A stretch of DNA of 64,000 nt from Trichoplax sp. H2 (lineage: Eukaryota > Placozoa > Uniplacotomia > Trichoplacea), in the NCBI GenBank assembly GCA_003344405.1, contig NOWV01000005.1, forward strand, positions 372,001-436,000, in the 5' to 3' direction. Shown here in pieces: positions 53,789 through 64,000 of this stretch (the first letter of the stretch is position 1; the number at the start of each line of letters is the position of its first letter). The translations under genes and the position numbers were made by a program. The notes under the pieces are model-generated. The model searched no databases and was not told the DNA's origin. It saw nothing but the letters and a program-made list of their open reading frames with translations.

Positions 53789-56700
53789 CTAAGGCTGAGG
53801 TATCCATGAAAATGACCGAGAATCATAATTGCCGTCAATAGTGCTATCACTGCTATGCATTAAATCGCTTCGATTATCATGGCTGCGTACAACAGAAGGG
53901 GTGGCATTCGGTCTGGTAATAAGTCGATCATTAATGGTATAGTGTTCATCAGCGCTTACTCTGCCGTGTGACAAACCATTGTCCATACCGTAAGACTGGG
54001 GATTTTCTTGGGGAGTATTAGTGCTCATTAAATGATAATTGTAAGCAATATCAGGTGAAATAATACGATTTCTGCCATATGGGTAAGGAGAAGGAGGATT
54101 GTCAACGGGATGTTCATTGCTGCGTTGAGTATTCCATTTAGCGTTTATAAGGTCAACATTTGAGGTAGCAGGAGAGTCGAGGTTTCGTAAAGGGATCTTA
54201 AAATCTTTTCCGTAGTTAATATTTGAATGGCTATGAATCGGGTCTCTGTGGATGTTATCAGCATTGTAGACCCGGTTTGGGTAGTTATCTATTTCAGGGG
54301 TACAATCACCGGTCGGTCCCCACTGGACTGTTGAACCTTTCCTGCTAGTGTACCAATCGCGACTGGAATTTACGTTTTCATAAATTTGATAGTCTTGGAG
54401 TGGATGCTTCATAGGTTCATTACAAGGAGAAGTTGCAGTTACAATGGATCCTAGGAAGTTCATTTTAGATTCAGATCGTAGTTGGCAAATATTCTACTTA
54501 AGAATTACCTGACTTGATTAAAGAATAATAACTGTATGTGATAATTATGACATTATATCCTAATAACATAGAATAACGCAGAGTTGGTATATTTTCCTGT
54601 ACAATATTGAAGACATTAGCTTTTCGTCAGTATAATAGTTTGCAACTAATGCTAAAATAATATTCTTCAGGTACGATATTCTCACATTTTGACTTTTAAA
54701 CCACACTAATATACTGTAAATATATACAAACGACATATACAGTACATATAATAACACAGTACCGTAATCAATTAACGAACAATGTTGCTGCTCGTATTAC
54801 GAGTATATCAATATTGATTCCGTTCTACAGTATGTACAAAGTGTTATCCATCTATAGTATTTGATGCTATACATGTATTTAACATAAAAAACGGTTAATA
54901 TAACACTTAAAACCTCGATAACTTCGTACACTACATTGTAACATTGACTCGTACACTTATAAAACTATTCCTATTAAGTGCCGCATCAACTTATGTTTAC
55001 TTAAAAACAAATGTATCAATTTAATTTATGCACCAATGTTATATTAACGCCAGAATTCAATTAATCTTGCTAAATAAGTGCTAATTATAATTACTAATTG
55101 TGATGGTATTAAAAGGCAAAATCGGTAGAAAGTTAATGATTAAAATTATCAAGTACTCTTCTAATAATAAAGGTCTTTAACATACTATAGATTGAGAAGA
55201 CTGGTCGAAAGAAAAGGTTTAGTAGACAATTTTTAAAGTGTAAAAAGCATTATACTGTACAGAGATATAGCAATAAGCTAACATTATTACCTCTTGAAGA
55301 CGCCCGTTTAGTTAATAGTTTATCTTCCAACTTATTCAAATACCTGCGTATATTATCTATATCGTTTAAAGATATATTCCCACCCTCAATAGCTGACATA
55401 AAAAGTCGTTTGAGATTTCTATCAGGGTTTTGAGCAGGGGGTAAACTTCTTAAATTAGTAGGAGTAGAAGACTGAGTAAAACAATCTTGAAAGAAGGAAG
55501 TATATTGCAAATGCGTTTTCTTTGCCATCTCCAAAGCATTTTCTAGGGGCATGTTTCGATGCTCTATCAAAGATAAATAAATTCGATAATAAACCATACA
55601 CCGTCTACGCGACAAAAGCATTAATCGTAAAGCACATGATTAAGGCGATTAGAGTTTGGGCTAACATTTGGCAATAAGTTATAAGCGCCTAATGCAATTG
55701 TTTTATTGCACAATTGTAATTATGACTTGAAAAGATATCATATTCTAAAGAATTAAAATTTTTTAGGAAATACCTTGGGGAGTACCGAAGAGAATATTAA
55801 GAGTTACAGAGCGTCTAGCTTCATTTTGATCAAATATTGTAATCACAAATGGTAGGCCCCTCCTAGAAGAGCTATCTACAGCCTGAGCAGCATTAATACC
55901 AGTAGGTACAAGCACCCATTGCGAGTTAATGCCTTTCTGAATTAGCGATGTTACGACTTCATCAGCGTAATTCCTGTATAAATAAAGGCAAATATAGTTT
56001 AGATAGTAAAGTAGATGTAGAAGAGACTCTGAAGGTAAGTGACAGTATGAAAATAAAATTTAATTTAGTAGAACTTGTAACTACTCGGAAGTTCATCTAG
56101 TTCATGTATTGGTTATGGCGGATAAAATTTCGCTTTATAAGAAATGTTTATGGCCATGTGGCCGTTTGAAGATTACATGCAATATTATGTCATACCTTTG
56201 TTGCCCATCAAATATTAATACTTCACAGTCAATTACTGCGTTATTAGCTGGAATAGAAGCTTTAGGTTCGCGTGGTTCGGGTATAGTAGAAACTATGTTT
56301 ATATTTTCTGGGTTATCATTAACTTTGTAATGCTTAGGGGTTGGTTCTATCTTCTCTTTATTATCGTACGTATAGGTATCATGGCCATCAGTATGCGAAT
56401 CCATATGTCTTTCGTAATTTAAATAAAATTTTTATTTCTACTATTTTTGAGATAATATATTATTTATTGAGAAGATAATGCTACGGGCAATTTATGATAG
56501 TTGCGCTACAATAAGAGATTATTCATAATGGCTGCAAAGCATATACAAAATATATGAACTAATAAGCTTAGATTACTATCGTGATACCTTTTCAAACGTT
56601 GTTCACACGGCCTACCACTATGATGGTCGCTTTTATGACTGTTACCTAAATTTCTATTTTGCCAATATTGCCTTTGATCAACTTCGTGTCCGTCTTTAAC

Positions 56701-58520
56701 TGATGTCATTGGAGCAATTGTAGGGACTAAATCAGGGTCATTTTGTAGAGCAACTTGAGATTTATGATAACCTTCCTGAAGGGGTTCAGAATTTATATCT
56801 AAGTGATGTTTGGTTGGTAACGATTCTGGTACTTGTCTTCTTTTGTATTTAGAACCAGAATAGGAAATATCGAGTTGAGATTTATTCTTTATAACTTCTC
56901 TGCTCTCGTCGTAACTATTACGATGCCTAGTATTGCCATTCCGGGGTTGAGGCTTCCTACTTGAAGATTCCCTTTTCATCGTTGTAGCTTCGCAGATCGA
57001 ACAATTAAGTCGAAATGTGTTGGTATGATCATAAAGACAAATAAGGCTTGCTTAATATTGCATGTTGTACACTCGTATATACTCTTACGTATGTTAAATA
57101 ATTATATGATATTATTAAGTGGGAGAGGCGAATGGTAGTTGCGTAGTATTCTATACTGATATCGCATATATTATGTTGTACTTGTACTGCAGAAAGTACT
57201 GACCGCTAAGAGTATACGCGTATCTGAATATTTTTTGGTATCAATTTCCGATTTGCGTTTTTGAGCGGAAAGAAGACACTTATTTTATAGTATACATGGT
57301 AGTCGGTCAGTTTCAAGGATAATATACGGTACAGTAACTCAATTACAGTATTAAATTCACTGATTACAGTTATTGCTACAGTAAATAGTAAAATTAGCAC
57401 AAGCCCAATGACATTGAATTCGCCCTTTTTTAGTACTGATCTATTGTTCCATGCGCAAGATGAGAATCAAGCGGCAGCGGTAAACCACTATCTGCGATCG
57501 ATATCCAAATGAGCTGCTATGCTGGTTTTGTGCAGTATGGTGTCCGATTTCATTATGCATCGTACAGTAGTGAGTAGAATTGTTTTAACTGCCTTTTATA
57601 TTAAGAGAGCCGAAGTAAAGTACAAGTATCATCAGCGACTTGGAATTTTCTCTTAGAAGTCCCTGGTATTGTTGTAGTCGATTCGATTAGAAGAATCAAC
57701 AGAAAGGCCAGGTACCTCTAATTAAGGTTTTTCTTCAAAGTCCCGGAAAAGATAAATTGGACCAGGCTGCTAGAAGTAGCAGCTATTTCGACGGTGGTAG
57801 ACAACATTAGTTTTCACCGTTATAGTATACACACCAACTCGCAGAGGATGCAATTACAGTAGCACTGCTTGGTATGTTCACTCAGTCTATTTATCAATAG
57901 CTGCAGCATACTGTATGAACTTGAGTTACGGGTATAGATATCAACGCATAAACTTTGAACACCCCCCACATCAGCTAATGTACTGATCGAACTGAATTAT
58001 AATCGATGATTATTATAAATGCAATTATTATTTATCTAGATATCGGTTTAGCGTGTATTTATCATGTATCGATGTGTACAATAGGCAAATATTCAACAAT
58101 TCAAATGAATATGCTTACCCGTGATTTTTCTATGAACAGTCGTGCGATCCTCAACCTTTTCCGTATTCTCACATGAGAACAAAATTGAAATACGATATGA
58201 AATATGAAAGAAGATCACATTTACCCATGAGAAACTAACGTTGTTATGTCCGACTACAACCAACCCTTCTGCATTTTATTTACTCTTACCTTTTTCTTCG
58301 GTGAGGCATGTGGTCTTTTACAGCTATCGATATCACTTAATAAACTGGGCAAACTGCGGGAATTGGCTAGCGTAGTTCTTGTCTCGTTGCTGGTGCTATT
58401 TCGTGAGCTATGATAAATATTGTATCGATCTTTCCCGCTGTGTTCTCGATGCCTGCTAGAAGAGGTAGTGTAGCTTTTATTACCATGTCGACTATGAGTT
58501 TCCCTTGTCGATCTCGGCAT
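53789..58520 (-). CDS. NCOA5: NCOA5 (nuclear receptor coactivator 5)-like protein, 7 exons
   Basis: Exons (minus): 58520-58290, 58167-58119, 56987-56588, 56408-56196, 55973-55774, 55563-55283 and 54493-53789, about 692 aa (human 579). The N-terminal half is Ser/Arg/His-rich, as in NCOA5, and has an LxxLL-type motif (SLPSLLSD) in exon 1. Exons 4-6 hold the family's anticodon-binding-like domain: VIDCEVLIFDGQQR, NYADEVVTSLIQKGI, SSRRGLPFVITIFDQ, RRSVTLNILFGTPQEHRNMP, then the helical DIDNIRRYLNKLEDKL. The last exon is Asn/Ser/Pro-rich without a known fold. Human NCOA5 is a coregulator of estrogen receptor and is found with RNA-processing factors. Its join to the last exon needs the weaker donor GTTAGC at 55282; the stronger GTAATA at 55290 would be out of phase. 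The start was set at ATG 58520 (ATGCCGAGA). Confidence 0.85.
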
Positions 58521-59884
58521 GATCAAACTGCACTATAGCGAGTCCTAACTGGTGAATTGGAGAGAAAATTTTAGATTGTTGGCGCACGTTCTATTCTACT
58601 GCTTATACAACACAGATCATGCTATAAATCAGTATCCTGCTAATTGAAGGCAAGACTATTAGATTAGTCATTTCAATCACTCACTTCTTCACTTTTTACT
58701 GTAGTAGTTCAAATGTGCAGTACAAAAATAATGTAGACGTGTCTACTTCTGATAGGATAAGTAAATATTCGCTTGAAGATCGACGTATACGCATCTATTT
58801 CACATCTAGGCAAGCGCACCCCTCTGGGTATCATCCGTCGCAAATCTGCTAGGACAGTTCAATACCAGTAATGATGAATTGTTATTTTCTTTTTACCTTC
58901 ATGGTAAATACTAAATGTAAATACTATACAATGTACATACATGGAGTTTTTCTTATTTTTAGATGATGGACCAGATTGCAGGCGGTTATTTACAGCTACA
59001 GCAGTACCGATCCAAGAGGAACTTTTGAAAGGTCCATCGGAGTTGTACTAGTTTTCTACTGAAAACGGAGCCATCCGTCATCACCTCTCTTGATCTCAGC
59101 AATGTTTTGATCTTGCTGTATCAAACCATATTGCAGTCGGAACAGTGCACTGAAGTACAGCAATTATTGGACAAGACTTTTAGACGTATTATACAGTGTA
59201 CATAAGTATCATTTATTTATTTATTTATTATGACTTACGATTATTATTCTAGTTATTATTGAATATTTGTCACTTTTATTAATAAGGAATGAATGACTAC
59301 TAACTTTAAAGTATCAGGCAAACACAGAAATAACAAATTAAATTTATATCCAATTCTTGAATTTCGGCAACTTTGCAATATGATATTTTGATAAGATTGG
59401 TATAAGGAATCATAGAGGTAATTCTACGCCGAAAATTACTTTATATACAGTACTCGTACTTTACGATATTGATGTACATTTTACAGTCATGGACTGGTAT
59501 CTACGGTGGAAAGTCCATGCTACAGTTTATGAAGTGGTGCATATTATACAGTTCACTACTATTATAATCTGCATTCGAGTAACAATAATAATAATTATAT
59601 ACTGTACGCGTATAATATAACTGAATAAATTAAATTCAAAATGTGATCTTCGTTAGTCCTAAATCAATTAATTTTATAGTAAATAAATAAGGTTATTCAC
59701 CACCAAAGCAAACCCCGAGCCTATATAGATTGTTACGTGCCGGATTTGACTCTGAAGCAATAGACAAGAAGCAGAGTTTCTGTCTTGCTTCATGATATGA
59801 GTATCGTCTAGCATAAGTGTAGAGTTAAATAATGCTCGCATGCTACAGTGCCTTGTGCTCCCATCACTGCCTAAATGTGGAACA

Positions 59885-60330
59885 GATTTATATCCTACGA
59901 CTAGAGTATTTAGTTGGCAGTGATGATTATGAGCAATGACTATCGGCCATTGACAGTGAATAAGGTAAATTGAATGTACGTATGATTAATGGATCGACTT
60001 ATATCCTACGACTAGAGTATTTAGTTGGCAGTGATGATTATGAGCAATGACTATCGGCCATTGACAGTGAATAAAGTAAATTGAATGTATGTATGATTAA
60101 TGGATCAACTTATATCCTACGACTAGAGTATTTAGTTGGCAGTGATGATTATGAGCAATGGCCATCGGCCATTGATAGTGAATAAAGTAAATAAATTAAA
60201 CGTATGATCAATGGATCGATTTATATCCTACGACTAGAGTATTTAGTTGGCAGTGATGATTATGAGCAATGACTATCGGCCATTGACAGTGAATAAAGTA
60301 AATTGAATGTGCGATCAATGGATCGAGTTC
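59885..60330. repeat. Tandem repeat, 111-bp period, four copies
   Basis: TATCCTACGACTAGAGTATT occurs at 59891, 60002, 60113 and 60224, exactly 111 bases apart. Each unit continues through TTAGTTGGCAGTGATGATTA and CCATTGACAGTGAATAAAG to a GATTAATGGATCGA-like end. Copies differ by only a few substitutions, so the array is recent. A partial TCTGAAGCAAT...GCAAGAA phrase appears on both sides (59751 and 60352), suggesting that the array arose inside a longer duplicated segment. Confidence 0.92.
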
Positions 60331-60539
60331 AGCCTTTGAAAACTTGATTCTGAAGCAATGTGCAAGAACGGAGTTTCATCTGCCTGATTCAAGTGGATGA
60401 CTGAATACGAGTGTAATATTATTGCCCACTTATCTACTAATCAGGTACACTAACTAGAACCGCACTAGCTGAAGTCATAACAACAACTGCGCACGCGTAA
60501 AAAGCGATCTCAGTGTTGTACGCTACAGTAGAGACGTTC

Positions 60540-60745
60540 GATACTACTGTATACTGTACTCAGTGTACAGTACAGTGTACAGTACGCAGTGAATACAGTA
60601 CAGTACAGTACAGTACTGTACAGTACTGTACTGTAAAATCATTGTACTGTACAGTACGTACTGTACTGTACCGTACTGCACACGGCTGACAATATTGTAA
60701 TACCATGTACGGTACTGTACTGTATTGTACCGTATGTAATTGGAG
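60540..60745. repeat. Dense palindromic CTGTAC/GTACAG tract
   Basis: This is the densest such tract in the window, made almost only of TACTGTAC, AGTACAGT and single-base variants, just upstream of CNEP1R1. Both strands read alike, so large hairpins or cruciforms are possible. Confidence 0.85.
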
Positions 60746-60789
60746 GCTTGTACAGTAAATCAATCAATCCGCCATTTCTGTTTACAGGC

Positions 60790-63617
60790 ATGGATCTCGA
60801 TCCAGCTCAACAAGCTGAAGGTAAGCTCAGTAGAGTTGTACGTATGTTGCTTGTAAATTGGATACTGTGTTATAAAAGTACTTGGCAGTAGTAAACGCCA
60901 TGTTGCTTGTATGTGTATCTTATCATCTACTCGTAGTAGAATGTTGAAACAGTTTGGTATATTGAAGCGTGATTTTGAAACAGTTGAAGAATTAATCATC
61001 GGATAACGACTCCTGGATATTACTAGACTCGTATTATTTTTCGTATTTTCGCTTGCTATAACTATTCGTAACGAGTAAGTTATCCACACGCAGTAATTAC
61101 ATTTTTACTATACTAGACTATAGTCGTACACTACACTGTTTACTGCATCATGCACTCGCGTTGACACCATCAGTATCTTAAACCAAGCATTCCTACTACT
61201 CTAAGGTTTCAAGTACCGTACGCCAAGGCAGAATTGCAAGTTGAAACCGATTATAGTCATCGTGTAAATCAACAGTGTAACAATTCAACAATGTCCGTCT
61301 CCAGTCCGGCTTCGAGCTGGACTGTGGAGACAGCCAGTGATAATGTGTAAACTGTTCCATGATATACAGTAAGAACTAAGAGTCAAAAATACGTTATTTA
61401 GAAATTCTATATTTTGTGTATTACTATACATTGACGATGGACTTCTAAGTACAATATTGAATACCAATTCAACTCATTTTCCTAATAGCCATATTTAGTG
61501 AAGCGTAGCCAAACTGTCAATTTCAGTATAATACTCGTATTATAGTCCCACCTGTTTCTAAATTCGAGCATTGTGGACATTCTATTTTGATATATACTAG
61601 TATACAAGGTTCGGTTCGGTTCAAACCGTTTTGATCTATAGTAGTATACATTCGTAATTATGTAACGGATAAATAACTTGATGATAGATTTGAAAGCTTT
61701 CGAAGGAAGGCTGGTTGAAAGTATAGGTAGCCTAGGACCAACGGCTGTGCGATGGAAATGTAAGTGATTACGTGCGTACCTTTCATTTTTCATTTGATAA
61801 ACTGAGCTAGTTATGCTGTATCAGTCTGCAGTAATAAGCGTACAAAAGAGTAGTGTAAGTGATTTTCAATATTCCTCCAGATTGCTCCATAGTAGATTAT
61901 ATGAAACTTTCGACTAACTGAGAATAGCAATGGGTGAGCTATCACCATTATCAATCATTATTGCTACACGTAATTGTGAGCTAGCGTACTGTATTGCTGC
62001 TTGTATTATAAGACATCCATTGCTAGCGATAACGTTATCTTGGATTACTACCTCTTACTGCACTGCCTGATTTAGTAGCTGGCTGTAAGTATCGCATTTT
62101 CCAATACTGAACCTATACATAATAGTTTCGAGCCTTTTTGCTATGGGAATTGATGTATAGCATTCTATCAAAAATTTGTGACTTCATACATCGTATATAC
62201 TAACTTTACTGAATGGAACTAACCGTAAGTTTTTATTAAGTGATGCTATTTTTTGCAGGTATATTAATACTGTGTGTATCATGCTGCTTTATTTCGGGCT
62301 ATGCATTTATTATGGATATTCATACGGCTAAGGTACGGAAATGCAAATCTAGCTTGGTCTAGAATATGAAGTAACGGCACGTTACCATCACTATTTACGA
62401 ACTTTTACAGTATGTTACAACATGCAACAGGAGTAACTATAATATTTGTGGCTCAAACGACCGTTAGTTTCTACCATCGCCCTATACTGTAGTTCTGATA
62501 TATATATGTAACCTAGAAAATCAAGATAAACGTACTGTAAATTTCTATGAAATAGTGAATCCTCTGTAGTGTAACTCTTAGACCTTCGATTATCTGTACT
62601 AATTTTACATATTAAAATATATTTCGTATTATACATGACACATGGTTTAACATGTGGATATGGCATTATACAATATTAATGCTTTGACCTTTCTCTTAAT
62701 ATTGTAGTTTATGACATGTACGGATTTATTTCTTAATCATAAGTTTTTCACGATGTGCTGCATTATTCTTGTCTCATTACTTGCTACTGGAGTTCAACAA
62801 AGAATTATGGCTCAAACAATGTATCCTTTTTCGTTGAGATTATTATAAGTAATGAAAAATACGTTCATTCTATGCTTATGAGTTAAATGAGGATCAGCTT
62901 TTGTCTATCTTCTAAGATCCTATCATAGATATACTGTAGTTCTAATTGCCTTATTATTCGTAATTCCTTTACACGATCATATAACTTGGTGGCATCTATA
63001 TTTCAGATTAATATGACCAGTAGTTCTTATGATATAATGTTATAAATTTTAAAGATATAGCAGTTACATTTAAATATCTCATAATTACTGTGTATTAGTA
63101 GGATTTATAATTTGGACAATACATGATCGCATATAACACCATATATTATAAACTTTTACTTGTTTAGTGGATTTACAATACCGGATACAATAAATTTGTA
63201 TTATGTTATAAAGTATGAATTCGGTCGTAATAAGTTAAGCTAGCATGTCAATTATTAAGATTTTACGAATATAACGAAATGGTGCTAAATTAATAATTAT
63301 AATTTACTGTAAGAAATTATCCTTAATTTATTGTCAGTATTACTAACCGATGCAGAGTAATTTTAAAAGATTTCAACATGTCGTGTGATAACGTAAGTAT
63401 TGTCCTGTGTTTTCGGTATCGGAATTATAATCGCTGTGTGAAAATGTTAATTTTTCCCAATCTAGCTTAGTATTGTATTCGTATAGCTTATATCAGATGT
63501 ACCACAGTATAGTATATCGCAATTACTACAAATATCTAAATTTGAAACGAATTATTTCTTTTTGTTTACGAATCTATATAGATGGGAAAGCTGATTTTGA
63601 GACCGAATTCTTCTTGA
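60790..63617 (+). CDS. CNEP1R1: CNEP1R1 (nuclear envelope phosphatase regulatory subunit 1, TMEM188), 6 small exons
   Basis: Exons 60790-60820, 61688-61759, 62259-62332, 62708-62820, 63338-63392 and 63582-63617 join in phase to 126 aa (human 125). No exon exceeds 113 bases, so no long frame marks this gene. Landmarks: QQAE joined to DLKAFEGRLVESIG; CILILCVSCCFISGYAFIMD (first membrane helix); FLNHKFFTMCCIILVSLLAT (second helix); RCRVILKDFNMSCDN; and the closing GKLILRPNSS. CNEP1R1 binds the phosphatase CTDNEP1 at the ER/nuclear envelope and controls lipin dephosphorylation, hence phosphatidate and membrane supply. A TTTCTGTTTACAG just before the ATG suggests a further intron in the 5' UTR. 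A CTGTAC tract abuts the promoter side. Confidence 0.95.
61297..61331. other. GC-rich hairpin in CNEP1R1 intron 1
   Basis: GTCTCCAGTCC (61297-61307) pairs with GGACT-GT-GGAGAC (61319-61331), leaving a two-base bulge; the middle GCT-TCG-AGC can pair further. It is a local GC-rich island in AT-rich intron sequence. Could be a structured RNA element or chance. Confidence 0.5.
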
Positions 63618-64000
63618 TGTCAACTTTTTCGATTCAATTCTGTCTATATATACTATATACTTAAGACATATGACAACATTTGTCAATCAGCCTTTTAAAT
63701 TCTATCCAGACAATGACCTTCGGAGAAATCATACGATTTGCGTTGCAGTGCAAGTTACGGCTATAGCTATAACAATTACTGAGGACGCTGATGCTAGAAA
63801 TAATCGGCTCTAAAATCGGTGTGCTTGTGTGCGCAGTTGATTTATTTGAATTTTGAATAAAACAGTCTTACCGTAAAATAATGAAACACTTAGATCACTA
63901 TCAGTATTGTAGTATATTTAATACTTATGAATATAATTATCGACACAATGTTGTATATCAGATCTTTACTTTAGTTATAAACACTCACGCGCATTTGCTC
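63618..64000. other. Downstream of CNEP1R1, no gene seen
   Basis: The plus-strand frame at 63473-63664 overlaps the last CNEP1R1 exon in another frame and is not a gene. The AT-rich remainder probably contains the 3' UTR; AATAAAA occurs near 63856. Confidence 0.4.

Larger units (their letters stand above)
58521..60789. other. Intergenic region with two repeat blocks
   Basis: NCOA5 and CNEP1R1 are divergent, so both promoters should lie here. The region includes the 111-bp tandem array at 59885-60330 and the CTGTAC tract at 60540-60745. A plus-strand frame after a good acceptor at 58972 (reading RRLFTATAVPIQEELLKGP, then stop at 59051) looks exon-like but has no partner exon. Confidence 0.5.

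Noticed and set aside
58972-59051. Possible terminal plus-strand exon after a TTTTTAG acceptor
   Set aside because: The peptide looks plausible, but no upstream donor exon in matching phase was found and no family was recognised.

Overview
The window is eukaryotic nuclear DNA: AT-rich, intron-dense, with short exons bounded by GT..AG and very few long open frames. The gene set (METTL9, CNEP1R1, DNAJA2, MPHOSPH6, TMEM64, NCOA5, ZCCHC2/14, a CFAP90-like ciliary protein, a RUN/C1/RH protein) is animal. Low GC, compact genes and vertebrate-like intron-exon structure fit an early-branching animal, most likely a placozoan such as Trichoplax; this placement is inference. I rebuilt the genes by joining exons on both strands and requiring every splice phase to match, so exon coordinates are predictions without transcript support.

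Layout: 1.6-8.3 kb, minus, ZCCHC2/14-type PX plus CCHC-knuckle gene. 10.5-11.6 kb, plus, single-domain rhodanese. 12.5-17.0 kb, minus, DNAJA2 (12 exons). It is head-to-head with MPHOSPH6 (plus, 19.8-22.0 kb), and the stretch between them holds two 20-N gaps flanked by overlapping, unmerged sequence, so MPHOSPH6 exon 1 appears three times. 23.7-25.1 kb, minus, TMEM64. 25.1-33.1 kb, a gene desert ending in a 1.5-kb minisatellite. 33.1-35.7 kb, plus, METTL9. 36.0 kb, minus, a 54-codon membrane ORF. 36.5-37.9 kb, minus, CFAP90-like. 39.9-44.7 kb, minus, a predicted 14-exon gene joining a RUN domain and a Ser-rich linker to a complete DEF8-like C1 plus Rubicon-homology half. 45.3-47.2 kb, minus, a RUN-only tandem paralogue. 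49.3-52.0 kb, plus, a CWC2-type splicing factor with an N-terminal WW domain. 53.8-58.5 kb, minus, NCOA5. 60.8-63.6 kb, plus, CNEP1R1.

The genes form no operon or pathway. They cover chaperoning, RNA decay, splicing, membrane lipid control, endolysosome/autophagy trafficking, methylation and cilia. Several (ZCCHC14, DNAJA2, MPHOSPH6, METTL9, DEF8, CNEP1R1) have human orthologues that I recall as lying on chromosome 16, which suggests a preserved ancestral linkage block. I see no tRNA, rRNA, CRISPR or intact transposon. Palindromic CTGTAC/GTACAG tracts recur in intergenic DNA throughout.
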